From assembly GCA_051453625.1 (NCBI GenBank), contig JBOZIK010000001.1, positions 159,262,519 through 159,326,518 on the forward strand: a stretch of 64,000 nt of DNA, given 5' to 3'. Each line of letters begins with the position of its first letter. Position 1 is the stretch's first letter. Of the stretch, positions 47,600-59,103 are shown piece after piece. The stretch is from Welwitschia mirabilis (Eukaryota > Gnetophyta > Gnetopsida > Welwitschiales). The notes beneath the pieces were generated by a model. It did not search any database. It worked only from the letters and a program-made list of their open reading frames with translations, and was not told the DNA's origin. The translations under genes were made by a program, and so were the position numbers.

Positions 47600-48950
47600 C
47601 TAGTCAGCTTCGAAAAGAAGAGTAAGCTAGCAGGGGTGTAAGAAGTCTGCAATTCCATCAACTTCGAATGCTTTCTCATGGAAACATCTATGAAGGAGAT
47701 ATTTTTGATATATGTAACAGAGACATTCTAATTAACCTTGTGGAAGGCTCTTCTACCTTGTGTAAAGCCTAGAGAAAATTTCTAAGAAGAGCATTGATAT
47801 GCTTAAATCTATTTATGGAGGGTGATATAAACAAGACACAATAAACATGTATGGTCTTTAAGATATCTTTAACAAAAAGTCAATCTTCTTGACAAAAAAA
47901 GCCTTGGACATCCATTTAGAGTGGTTGTCAAAATCTTTTGTCTATTAAGTCTTATCCAGAAATATGTAGCTTAGAAAGCAACCAAAATTCCTGGGAACAA
48001 AAATTAGGTGTACAAGTTAGTCCATTTGAGGGAAAAATGAGAGACCTAAGTCAGCAACTCATAGTTAGAATTTATTATGGATTGAACTTTATCCTACTTA
48101 ATCTTAAAGCTAAAATCCCTATGGAGAGTGAAAATTCTATCTATAATAGTCTCAAAATTATATTCCATCAATAATAAAGTAAAGAAGATATCATCAACAT
48201 GCTAGTTAACAATGATGTCTTTACCACTATTAGGAAGGAAGATATCTCTAACTGTACCTTCGTTAGCTATGCTTCTTAGGAGTGAAGTGAAACATGAGGC
48301 TATACCTATGAAAAGATAGAAAATAATGGGCCAATCTTGTCTAATAGATTTCCAAATTTGAAAAGGGTTAAGTGCCTGTCATGAATGACAGTTACAAAGT
48401 TACCTTATTAAATATAAGATTGATGTTATATAAATGTATGCACTTTGTTTAGAACCTTAACCATTTAGATGATATAACCTCATTTGATGTTTTCATACGC
48501 TCTTTAGAACTTAAGTTGAAGCAAGAAGACAGTTATACATGAGTCGATTATCTACATCATGAATTTCATTATAGTAATGACATCAACTAGAATAAATATA
48601 TTGAAAATGAAACTTGTTGGTTCGTTTAGAATTATATAAATTAGTTTTGACTTGATCCAATGTGCTAAAAACTTAAGAATAATTTTGAAAGAAATAACTA
48701 ATAACATGATGTCTTTTCAATTATTGATAAGCTCTAGGACTTTAGCTTTTGAAAGAAGCTTAATTATGCCTTTATTAAAGATAATGCCTGAGGTAGTTTT
48801 CTTAAGTAGTGTTTGATAAATATCATATAAGTCCTTAAAAATAACTTACATTCTTTTTTTTAAATTTTATCAAGAATTGATGATGTTTAATGTCTATACT
48901 ATTGTTCATTTGGCATGGGGATTGATCTAGCTCATCTAAAGACAAAAGTT
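47600..48950 (-). pseudogene. L1-type LINE reverse transcriptase, broken
   Basis: The - strand reads, from about 48,800: GIIFNKGIIKLLSKAKVLELINNWKDIMLLVISFKIILKFLA with interruptions (family: xNKGxIKLIPKxxxxxxIxxWRPIxLLxxxYKIxxKxLA). Near 48,205-48,180 it reads HVDDIFFTLL (family: FADDTxLF), then FKIKxDKVQS near 48,105 (family: SGxKVxxxKS) and FLFPGILVAFQATYF-like sequence near 47,985 (family: FRFLGIPFxFQ). This is the middle and thumb of a plant LINE RT. Endonuclease and ORF1 are not recognisable upstream. Confidence 0.75.
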
Positions 48951-49929
48951 CATTATTCTCCATGATAGAAACTCTTAAGAGGTCACACAAGTTGCATTAT
49001 CATATTACAAGTTGAATCCTTTGTAAGATTTTAAGTGGACAATTATTCATACATATTCTAAAATGATTTAATAGCACTTATGTTCCATAAACTATATCAC
49101 CTTTATCTTTAATATTTTGAATTTGAATGGTTGAACGTTCTCTTTTAAAATCTTAAAGATCTAAATTGAAACTTTCGTTAGTCATTCATAAACAGTTTAT
49201 TCTAGCTTTAACTAATGCCCTTTAATTTTTCATTCATTTATTTGCCTTAGTTAACTTTAAAAAGTAGCAATCCTATGACATCCTTGTTTTAAGATTTGTT
49301 ATGAACTAAATTATTCTAAAAAATAATGATTTATTTAGTAAGCTCATCTTTAATAGTCCTCACCTTTATTTTAAAAATTATATTTATCAATGTCATTGTT
49401 TCCTAAAATATTTGAAGAGCATTATAAAATCAAGTTCTTTACCCCGAGCTTCTTAGTTTGGATGTAAATTTTAAAGACTAATAATAACACATTTAACATT
49501 CTTAGAGTGCAATAAGAATGTGTTAAAGGCAAATTATATTGACTTTTTATCAATAATTTATAGTATGATGAAATAAATTTTCTTACACTATATCTTCGAC
49601 TAAAGCACTATTATTATTTTGTATATATGCATAGATCTTAGTAAAGAGATAGATTGTATTTTGGCCCTTTACATTATTTGACAAAGTAAACCATGAGTGT
49701 GGTTCTTAGGATGACATTCTACTAAGGTTCTTAAGTTAAAGTCTCTAAATTAGATAAAATCAAGTAATATTTTCTCTAAAAGGTAGGTTATTATAGTTTT
49801 CTGACATTTAAATGACTCTACATTATCATACTAAAGTTCCTAGTAAATATGTAGCTAATTATAAGGAAACTATCAGCAATAAAAATCTAGAGATTTGTTT
49901 TATCGATTGCATTATTAAAAGTATACACA
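48951..49929. other. AT-rich DNA, possibly the upstream part of the LINE
   Basis: No reliable blocks of the LINE endonuclease could be found on the - strand and nothing else is seen. Confidence 0.4.
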
Positions 49930-50133
49930 TTGACAAGACCTTCTTCTGCTAGGCGCTTGCTATTCCAGCCCCAGACAAGGGCTTATAAAGTTGGTGTACC
50001 CACATTCAGGGCTAAGAAAGAGCGTTTAGCGACAATGCAAGTTCTTTCAATGGTTTCGGAGCAAGACAGTAGTGAAGAAGAATCTAATAAAGTCATCCCA
50101 TCTCTAACTTCTTCAAAGAGTTTTCAAAAATAG
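49930..50133 (+). CDS. Short open frame in CpG-containing DNA, unknown
   Basis: 67 codons, from ATG, with balanced composition: N-terminal Arg/Ser-rich (RPSSARRLLFQPQTRAYKVG), then an acidic Ser patch (SEQDSSEEESN). The DNA keeps CpG (GGCGCTTGC, AGCGTTTAGCGAC) and starts abruptly after very AT-rich sequence. It resembles an exon or captured gene piece more than random ORFs nearby, but I recognise no family. The copia LTR begins about 160 bp downstream, so the piece may be the target into which that element inserted. Confidence 0.3.
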   Translation: MTRPSSARRLLFQPQTRAYKVGVPTFRAKKERLATMQVLSMVSEQDSSEEESNKVIPSLTSSKSFQK

Positions 50134-50296
50134 CTAAACTCTTAATTAGCTTCTCAAAACACAGAATAAGGCTAGACATGAATAGAACGAAGCTAATGAT
50201 AGACAACCTTCTGAAAACTAAACATAGTAATAGTATGGAAAATCAAGCATATGTTCAAGTTATAAAGAAAAGCCGAGGATTTATTAGGGTAGCTAA

Positions 50297-50491
50297 TGAA
50301 TGCTCAGGGTTCTTTAGAGGGAAACTGTATAATTATAGAGAGGAAAGTTTAGAGAGAAAATTTCTTTGATTAAATGATATGATTACAATAGAGTACAAAC
50401 TAATATAACCTAATCTAGACTCCTAAATATGGTAAAATACTAACTGACTCCTAATGCTAACTAACATATACAAAATATTTACAAACTAACA
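50297..50491 (-). repeat. C2 3' LTR
   Basis: On the - strand it starts TGTTAGTTTGTAAATA after the purine tract. The other end (GAGCATTCA) is a guess from the TG/CA rule because no second copy is available. Confidence 0.6.
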
Positions 50492-50501
50492 CTCCCCCTC
50501 A
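50492..50501 (-). promoter_or_regulatory. C2 polypurine tract
   Basis: TGAGGGGGAG on the - strand directly before the LTR, the usual plus-strand primer of plant copia elements. Confidence 0.85.
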
Positions 50502-50504
50502 AGT

Positions 50505-52122
50505 TGGCGCATATACATTATAAATGTCCAACTTGCCTAACAAAAACTAAAACTACGATCTTTTAAGTGCCTTCATAAAAATATCTGTCATCTAGAACTA
50601 ATAACATGGGGGGTCATGATGAAATTTCTAATCTGAACCTACTCATGAACATAATGATAGTCAATTTCAATGTGCTTAGTTCGTTCATGAAAAATTGGAT
50701 TGATTGCTATGTGAATAGTTGATTAACTATCATAGAATAAATTCATTGGCTCTTGATGAACCACCAAAAGTAAAGCCAATAATAATTTCAACCACAACAA
50801 CTCACTAGTGGCTAAGGCCATAGCTCAATACTCCACTTTTGCTAATGACCTCGAAACTATGCTCTGCTTTTTCATCTTTCATGATATTAGCAACTTCCCA
50901 AGCATGACGAAATATCTAGTGACGGAATAATGAGTAATTAGGTAACTTGCCCAATTAGAGTCACAATATGCTCGCAACTTTAAATCACTATCTGCACATA
51001 GCAGAATGCCTTGCCTTGGGATTTTCTTGATGTAATGCATAACACACATCATTGCTTTAAAGTACTTCTTTCATGGTGCCTATGCAAACTGAGAAAGAAC
51101 ATGAACTGAGTATGAGATTTTAGAAGGAATGATCATCAAATAGATCAAACATCCTACAAGTCATATGTAAGCTACACTGTCAGTCTCCTCTCCCTCAGCT
51201 AAGATAAGCTTTTAGACTTGCTCCATTGGCATCTCAGCATGCTTACTCCCAAAGAGATATGTCTTGATAAAAATATCCAAAGATATTTTCATTAGTAGAT
51301 ACCTCTTGATGATCTATCAACCTCAATGCTAAGAAAAAGTTTCAACACCCCTAAATCCTTAATGTGAAAACAGTCATTCAAATATTGTTTGAATGTTTTA
51401 CACACATCATGATTATTGTCAGCAAAAATTATGTCATTAATGTAGACTAAAAGGCTTATAAAAACTCCATCTTAATGAAAAGTAAATAAGGAATACTCCG
51501 CCAAAGATTAAGTAAAGCCATACTACTTTAGAGCTTCGATCAACTTGTTGAACTAGTTTCGAGATGCTTGACACAGCCCATAAATGGACTTACGAAGATG
51601 ATAAACGTGATCTCCACTATCAACATAAAATCTTGGAGGTAATCTTATGTAGACCTCCTTATTAAGATTGCAACGTAAAAATGCATTATTGATATCCATC
51701 TGGTCTAACTTCCATCCTCATGCAGTGGCAATGAAAAGAAATACATGAACAGAAACTAGCTTTATGACAGGTGCAAATGTCTCATGAAAATCAAGGCCCT
51801 CAACCTATGTGAAACTCTTTACTATAAGATGTGACTCATACTGGTCGACAGTTCCATCCGCCTTATGTTTGACTTTGTAAATGCACTGATAATTAATGGG
51901 ATTCTTCCCTTCAGGCAATGGCTCAAGCGTCTAGGTTTGGTTAGCCTCGAGTGCAGCTATCTCCTTGGTCATCACTTCATGCCATCGTTCATCTTGAACT
52001 ACCTCTGCATAACATCTCGATTTAATGTCTGAAGTAATGGCTCCCATAAAATGTTGATGATTTTGAAATAAATTATCAAAAATGTTACATAACAAGCTAA
52101 GGGATACCTGAAGCACTTTCAT
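50505..52122 (-). pseudogene. C2 reverse transcriptase and RNase H, broken
   Basis: The - strand starts with RCYAEVVQDERWHEVMTKEIAALEANQT near 52,025-51,935, the block that opens copia RT. RT continues to a YVDD box near 51,450-51,430 that here reads YIND, so one catalytic Asp is lost. RNase H follows with SRSLAKVEYxAMALATSELLWLKLLL near 50,850-50,780 and FHERTKHIEIDYHYVHE near 50,690-50,640, which match the family closely. The remaining stops lie mostly where Gln or Trp is expected. Confidence 0.9.
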
Positions 52123-52849
52123 GTTACACTAGCTTAGAGGGGGATTAAAAAATACTATGTTCTACAACAATGTCAGCTTTTCATGTCGACATTTTTCTAG
52201 ATTTTACTGAGCTACTACCACTTGGCCCAGTTGATTCTTACACTGGTTCATGTGCACAATTATGTCCTAATGCACAGCTGGGTTGTTCATAGTGCTATCC
52301 AATAGCTTCTACCTACTAAACAGCCTTGGCCCCGTTAGTAGCCTTGGGTCACGGTGTCCTCTGTGCTCTACCATGCACTTCCATATGACTAGGTAGTGTA
52401 CATTGCTGCCCAGTAATTCCTTTCTCCCCCTTAATGCATTCCGTCTCTCGTGCACTCCCAAGTACATTTGCATGAAAATGTTGTATACCCTACTACCTCA
52501 CAGTAGGAATAGCTACTTGTTCCTTCACCAATGGTGCTGTAACTGCAGAATAGATGAAGAAATCATTGAGTCATGTTGGAGTCCATGTCATACACCTCAA
52601 CCAAGTGTCCTCATCATCATCTTGAGCAACAATTTTATGAGTCAGACTCAGACTCCTCCTTAATCCCTGATCTCCACTGTGATCATCATGTTCATTCTTG
52701 GATTCATCTGCAACTATGATATCTTCCTAGAGATCATTAATTATCTCACTAATATTACCAAAAACACCACGAACATTAGAAATAATATTATTCTCACTTT
52801 GAGCAAATGGAAAAATATCTTCATAAAAAGATACATCCCACGATTGAAA

Positions 52850-53700
52850 AAATATGTTTTTCTCTAAGTCGTAGAGTCTTTAACCTTTCTTACCATGAGG
52901 ATAACCCACAAAAATACATCTCAAAATCCATAAGCAAAATTATCTTTTTGTCTAGGATTATTAAGTGCATAGCAAAGGCATCAAAACTAATGTGATTATA
53001 AATCAGTTTCATTCCAAATAAAATTTCATAAGGTGACCTCCTTCAAAGTTTAACAATAGGTGTACGATTAATTAAATATATCATGGTTAAGATGCATTCA
53101 CCCCAAAACTTAATAGATAGAGAAGCTTGAAAATGAAGTTCTATAGCTATTTCAAGAATATACCTATGTTTTTGCTCAACTCTTCCATTTTGTCAAGGAG
53201 TATCCATACAACTAGTTTCATGTACTATCCCATTCTCCTCATGAAATTCCTGCATAGGTCCTTCAAATTTGAGTCCATTATCACTCTGAATTTACTTTAC
53301 CAACTTATCAAACTACATTCTAATAAATTTATAAACAACATCAAAAACTTACTAGCCTCATTCTTCTCCCTCATTAAATACACCCAGAACCCCTGGCTGT
53401 AATCATCAACCAAAGTAAAAAGTAATAAGCACCACAAGAAGACAATTTTCGATATGGTTCCCATAAATCACAGTGAACCAATTCAAAAAAATCCAATGCA
53501 TTACTCTTATTTCAAGGAAAGGAAGAATGAGTTTTCTTAGCCCTCTAGTAAGTATCATAAATAAAATTATTCATGGATTCAAAATAATGAATATCCAAAA
53601 TGAAAGATAAATGGTAACTATTTTGATACCCCAATCGTTAATGTCAAATCAAATTTGAGTCTTCTTACTCTGCCTTCATCACAAAATGTATCCAAATAGG
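52850..53700 (-). pseudogene. C2 integrase, broken
   Basis: On the - strand: H-x-RLGYQN near 53,640 (family HxRLGHxS, zinc-binding region), then HSSFPxNKSNALDFFELVHCDLWEPYRKLSSCGAYYFL near 53,530-53,425 (family: FELIHxDxWGPYRxxSxxGxxYFL). A DVSFYEDIFPFA linker follows near 52,840-52,805. ORFs on the opposite strand across 52,400-53,400 are shadows. Confidence 0.85.
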
Positions 53701-54050
53701 CTTGTAGTAGTAGACCATCCCTCTTTCCCTTGGTGTAAAAGCTCACTCACTTCAATCAGCATCTTCGAGGTATGGTCCTGTATCATACAAAACTCATTAG
53801 TGAATGTTATTTGATAATATAATGTAGAAATCAATTGATGAATTGAAATCAAATTGCAAGTTAAATTCAGAACATATATAACATTAGTTAGCTCCATCTT
53901 CATATTTAAAACAACATGACCAACCATCATCGCCATTGTTCTAGAGCCATTTGATAAATAAACTGATATTGGACTAGTATCTCTGAGATTACTCAATAAC
54001 TCCTTCTTATCAGTCATGTGATTTGAAGCCATACTATTGAGAATCCAAGT
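53679..54050 (-). pseudogene. C2 protease, active site changed
   Basis: Reads SWILNSMASNHMT near 54,045-54,015, where the family has DSGASxHMT; Asp and Gly of the catalytic triad are replaced. It continues SPISVYLSNGSRTMAMMVGHVVL and IYVLNLTCNLISIHQLI, the normal protease to pre-integrase sequence. Confidence 0.85.
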
Positions 54051-54279
54051 AAGAGATTTAAGATCCTTACCAAAAAGCTTTAGGTGCCATCACTAAAATG
54101 GTCCAGCATGTTTAGCAGTTTCTGAAACTACTTGGTCGACAAACCTAAAATATCGGTGTTGCTGTTGCCTTTGGCTAAAGAACTCATAGCTATGGCATTG
54201 ACCTATTCATGCATGGATTGGGCCTAGCCACACGGCTAGTCGACATGATCACGCCCTCTTATTCCTTTATACCAAGTCA

Positions 54280-55123
54280 GATAACCATGAAGCTCGAAAC
54301 AGTCTATGACTTCATGCCTAGACTTATTACAGTATAAGAAAAACTTACCTCCTCCAATACATTGTTGCAGCCCAAGCTAGAAAAACCTCCTTCCCTTGGC
54401 CATGGTCTGAATGACAAATGCAGCAGCCTCCCTCTTCTCTTCTTGATCTCGAACAATGCTTTAATGTCTCTCCTCTTGCATGATTAAGGCATAGGCCTTA
54501 TTCACAAGTAGTAGAGGCTCCATGCTCATAATTTGAGATTGAATTATTTCAAACACTGCATCATTAAATCCCATGAGGTATTGGTGCAGTTTATCCTCTT
54601 CTTTTTCATGAAGAAACTCGCTCGTCGATCTGCATGTACAAGTTAAGATCTTTGAATAACTACTCAAATTGTCCCACATTCCTTTCAATTTAATGTAGTA
54701 CATCATGATGGACATTCCTTACTGCCTAAGTGACGTGATTTGAATCTTCAGTTTGTGAATGCATGGTGCATTTCTAATTGAAAAGCAATCTTGTAAATCA
54801 TCCTAGACTACCTTCAAAGTTTCTAAGTATGCCACACTCAATTAAATGGACTTATTAATTGACTTGATAATCCAAAAGGTAAGCATCGAGTTAGATAGTC
54901 CTCAATAGCTTGCTTCTAGTAAACCATCTACTAGTTTCGTGAGAGTTTCATCAATAAACCCTAACTTAATTATGGCTTTTAGTGTGTTTATCATAGCTTT
55001 CTCCCATATTTCATAATTGTTGTTGTTCAGGAGACACATCGTCTCTGCAGCACATGGATTATCAGATGGATGCAAGAAGAATGGTGAGGACATATCAATC
55101 ATCTTCTTCACTACTCTAGCCAT
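54280..55123 (-). pseudogene. C2 gag, broken
   Basis: The start MARVVKKMIDMSSPFFLHPSDNP at 55,123 matches copia Gag N-termini (LHPSDNPG). It continues LLNNNNYEIWEKAMINTLKA and KLGFIDETL. Next come KLKGMWDNLSSY and CTCRSTSEFL (54,715-54,461; the UBN2-type capsid), then EDKLHQYLMGFND. A zinc knuckle relic with CFELHGYLTWYKG lies near 54,335-54,280. Two long pieces are open, the rest is shifted. Confidence 0.88.
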
Positions 55124-55303
55124 GGATTCACTTGAAAGACAACGATCTTAAAACAAGACAAAGATCTCTTGAATACATGCCAATAACCCTTTATAAAAAG
55201 CAAAGGATTTTACTGGGATAGTAAAAAAGCTTGCAGAATTAACAAAAGCAAATAAATGCAAGCGACAATAGTGGCATGTCGATCTCGGCTTATCGATAAT
55301 GGC
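55124..55303. other. C2 leader remnant
   Basis: Between the C2 gag start and the Athila-like LTR. Somewhat CpG-containing; no primer site recognised. Confidence 0.4.
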
Positions 55304-55993
55304 TGTTGCAATGCTAATTTGTAGGAATTTGATGGTGTATTTTAAGTACTCTGGCAGGACATTCACATAGGTTTTGATGCAATACTAACAACTATGGAGA
55401 TCTAATAGGATGATCAATAAAACATATAATCCTTAGTATTTTTTTCAGTTTCTTAGGCCTATTCTGATACTGCATATTTGGAATAAGAACCTTATGACAT
55501 AAAAGACTAACTTACCTTGAAGATGGAAGAAAAGAAAGACCATTGTCCTCTTTATCATTTACATAACAGACAGGACAACGACACTACTTATGTAGACATA
55601 GGCTGTGGGACTAACAGTAGTACATGGAACACATGGAGATATTTGGTGTCATTCCTTATGTTGTTAACACAATAGGCAAAATGACAGCACTAACATGGAT
55701 AGAAAATTTGCAAGGCTAACAGCATCACATGGGGAACATGGAGGTAGGTGGCACATGGCATCGTTCTCCTTGTCATCCCTATGACAATCAGGATGATAAC
55801 TGTTTTTACATGTTTAGAAGAAATATCCTTGTAAATGAGGTCAAACAACCCATGTTGGGTTTTAGGGTTTTTGTTTCCCACATTTAGGATTTTTCTTTTA
55901 AAACCTCAATGAAAAACTATAAATACCCTTCCCCTCCTTCATTTCTACTCCTTCTTTTGTACCTGATACTTGTGATAGAGGATTGAAGGATAT
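55304..55993 (+). mobile_element. Athila-like LTR, truncated by a later insertion
   Basis: Starts TGTTGCAATGCTAATTTGTAGG and aligns with 4,493-5,070, including the TATA box (CTATAAATACCC, 55,918-55,929). It has about 110 extra bases from an internal duplication (about 55,560-55,800). It stops within the LTR at 55,993, where the - strand LTR begins; I did not find its remainder in the window. Confidence 0.8.
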
Positions 55994-57845
55994 TGTGGTA
56001 TGTATTTATGCAACGTTTATGTCCTGATTTAAATCCTATTAATCACAAATAATATGCACAAACACAATACACTAATATAGATGGAAGTAACTCGAATGTT
56101 ATAATCTATTAAAGGACAACATATGGAAATAAAAGAGTTTCTTTTAAGATAGAAATATGTAATTCTAACATGCAAAAATAATTTGCAATGCATGGAAATA
56201 AAATAAAACAAACTTGTGCAAGACTAATCTAGGAAAGGAAATAGTAATGCACCTAAACTAACCAAGCATAACCTTAACAAAGGTTGCCCTCATAATCTAG
56301 ATTNNNNNNNNNNNNNNNNNNNNNNNNNNNNNNNNNNNNNNNNNNNNNNNNNNNNNNNNNNNNNNNNNNNNNNNNNNNNNNNNNNNNNNNNNNNNNNNNN
56401 NNNNNNNNNNNNNNNNNNNNNNNNNNNNNNNNNNNNNNNNNNNNNNNNNNNNNNNNNNNNNNNNNNNNNNNNNNNNNNNNNNNNNNNNNNNNNNNNNNNN
56501 NNNNNNNNNNNNNNNNNNNNNNNNNNNNNNNNNNNNNNNNNNNNNNNNNNNNNNNNNNNNNNNNNNNNNNNNNNNNNNNNNNNNNNNNNNNNNNNNNNNN
56601 NNNNNNNNNNNNNNNNNNNNNNNNNNNNNNNNNNNNNNNNNNNNNNNNNNNNNNNNNNNNNNNNNNNNNNNNNNNNNNNNNNNNNNNNNNNNNNNNNNNN
56701 NNNNNNNNNNNNNNNNNNNNNNNNNNNNNNNNNNNNNNNNNNNNNNNNNNNNNNNNNNNNNNNNNNNNNNNNNNNNNNNNNNNNNNNNNNNNNNNNNNNN
56801 NNNNNNNNNNNNNNNNNNNNNNNNNNNNNNNNNNNNNNNNNNNNNNNNNNNNNNNNNNNNNNNNNNNNNNNNNNNNNNNNNNNNNNNNNNNNNNNNNNNN
56901 NNNNNNNNNNNNNNNNNNNNNNNNNNNNNNNNNNNNNNNNNNNNNNNNNNNNNNNNNNNNNNNNNNNNNNNNNNNNNNNNNNNNNNNNNNNNNNNNNNNN
57001 NNNNNNNNNNNNNNNNNNNNNNNNNNNNNNNNNNNNNNNNNNNNNNNNNNNTCTAGATTACAAAAGAAGTTTGTTACCAAATCTTAAATAACATAAACTA
57101 TGAGAGATAAGGTCATTCATACACCTAAACATAAAAGAAAATATTTTATTATTAAAAATGCTATCACATATGCATTACAAAGTAGTCGTTCCTCAATGGA
57201 TGAAATGCCGTTGATATCAAGGAAATGTCTCTCTAAAATTACAAAATGATTCTTCAGTTCTTCGATCTCCTATCACAATTATGTTAGGTATTGTCAAAGA
57301 TGATTAGAAATTGAGAGGAAGACCCTTATTTATAGACTCAAAACAAGAAAGGAAACTGATTAAAAAGCATATGGAAAACCCTAACTATCATGCAAAGAAA
57401 ATTCACAATTAAGTATCAACAACTTAGGTGAATATTCAGTGAAAGTATAAGAAAACAGTGTCATCCATCTAATCGTCTAAACAATATAGGAGAAGATGAT
57501 GACTGATAGTTAGATCACATGTCTACTACCAGTCTGACTACCTGTGAGACCTATTATCATCCAATTATGCAATTGTTCATACTAACATCCAAACGATGAG
57601 ATGGATGATGTTCTTTAGTGGATCTTCAATCAGTCCAATTACTTTATTGGTTGTAGGAATTATCATCCAAAAATATTATTTATTCATATCTACACAGAAT
57701 GTTTGTAATTTATCTAGAAATTGCATGTTTTAATTCTTTTGATCCTAGTTCTCCATTATCATGGGAACTATGCATTTATTTGTCAATTTACCTATAAAAC
57801 AACTCAGAATACCCTATCAAATACACATAAGTTAGCAGTGAAACA
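55994..57845 (-). mobile_element. LTR of - strand element B
   Basis: Begins TGTGGTATGTATTTATGC and ends GCAGTGAAACA on the + strand; aligned with 59,896-60,972. The - strand start (TGTTTCACTGCTAACTT) resembles that of the Athila-like LTR (TGTTGCAATGCCAATTT), so these are related families. The TATA box is at 57,326-57,335 (- strand). Minus the N run its length is about 1.1 kb. Confidence 0.82.
56304..57051. other. Long N run, probably a false gap
   Basis: 748 N. The bases before (ATCTAGATT) and after (TCTAGATTACAAAAG) overlap in TCTAGATT, and the homologous LTR at 60,190-60,210 is continuous across this point with nothing missing. Confidence 0.8.
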
Positions 57846-59003
57846 TAGCCCTTCACTTAGCCTTGTCAGTCCCTAACAAAATGAGGCAGTAAACCAAGTT
57901 TTTAGGCAATAAAAACAACTTGGATATCTATAGAAATTATTAAAAAAGATTGGAAGAATATTTCAAAATAAACTAAATTTCTAGAAAATTCAAAATACTA
58001 AACATAAATACCTATGTAGCATCAAAGATTAATCATTCAGTTTGATCGTCTAGATGATGGAGAGGATGATAGGCTTCTGCAAATAATTTTCAAAATTGGA
58101 ACCTATGATAGAAATCAATTTTTTTCATTAATTAATTAATCATGATAAAAAACCCTTCATTGTGATAAAGAGTCAAATATAAAGATTTATCCTAAGTAAA
58201 ATGCAATCCACATCATAAAAAGTAAAAGATAATTATGTAAAAATTAGACAAAAATAATACACCATGCTAAAACAAAATGATATATCTTTATAATAACGAA
58301 TGTTTTTTAGTACAAAAAGTGTAGAAGGAGAGATATAAAATACAATGTAAAATCACTCCCCTCATCTACACATGATGAATCTTGAGTTAAGAACTAGCTT
58401 AAGAGTAGGGGAAAAGGAAGAAAAATGATCAAAATCTATGGGGAGACATTCATCAAAAGATGCTATAATAGACTTAACTGCCTTATTGCCCTAAACACGT
58501 ACTGACTTAGGAATGTCTACAGTCATATTCTACTATATGGAGACATTATGCTGACACATGTCCATGATCTGATCCTCTATGTGTTGTGATCTCCTCTCGA
58601 TAGATGCGATTTGCTGCTCAACTCTCTATTTGAAAGATGTAATCCATTGCTTTAAGGTATGCATCCTATAATCAATAAATCTTCTGAGGGTCTTGGTACT
58701 CTCAGCCAAAAGGGCCTAGATCTACTCTAATAACATTCTAACTGCAAGTCTTTATACCTGAGGTCTCTTTGCCTCTCTTGGTATTTATATACCCATATCC
58801 TATAAATAATGAGCAAAAGTCTGAATATGTGAGAAACGTCACTTACCTATAGGCTTTGGGATCCCAAATCCTCTAAATAAGACTAAGAGGAGGCATGAAT
58901 AGCCAAGTCTCTATAAATGGCATGTGTCAATCATAGATCTAAGTCGCCTTCAAATGAAGGTCAATAAGTCCATCTGCTTGCCCTGACTAAAAGCTGCCAG
59001 AAT
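57846..59003 (-). pseudogene. Element B: primer tract and 3' ORF remnant
   Basis: Next to the LTR lies the purine-rich tract (GACAAGGCTAAGTGAAGGG on the - strand). Further right, about 58,400-59,003 is the decayed copy of the ORF at 61,500-62,662, in the same frame and with additional stops. Function is unknown; the position between pol and 3' LTR fits the additional ORF of Athila/Tat-type elements. Confidence 0.6.
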
Positions 59004-59103
59004 NNNNNNNNNNNNNNNNNNNNNNNNNNNNNNNNNNNNNNNNNNNNNNNNNNNNNNNNNNNNNNNNNNNNNNNNNNNNNNNNNNNNNNNNNNNNNNNNN
59101 NNN
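59004..59103. other. Assembly gap (100 N)
   Basis: Run of N inside the ORF remnant of element B. Confidence 0.95.

Larger units (their letters stand above)
50297..55123 (-). mobile_element. C2: Ty1/copia (Ale/Retrofit-like) retrotransposon, 5' LTR not found
   Basis: A single LTR of about 195 bp (50,297-50,491) with the classic polypurine tract TGAGGGGGAG on its right, followed on the - strand by full gag-protease-integrase-RT-RNase H coding ending at the gag start, 55,123. No partner LTR or primer site is seen in 55,124-55,303, where an Athila-like LTR begins. The 5' end was therefore lost or displaced by the later insertion beyond this window. Stops are fewer than in the Ty3 elements, and CpG is partly kept, so it is relatively young. 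Confidence 0.85.

Noticed and set aside
52403-53402. Several + strand frames of 60-90 codons
   Set aside because: They lie opposite the C2 integrase and linker, where the - strand has clear homology.
56274-57080. A 268-codon open frame on the - strand
   Set aside because: It consists almost entirely of N and is not a gene. The same holds for frames over 62,582-63,075 and 42,212-42,632.
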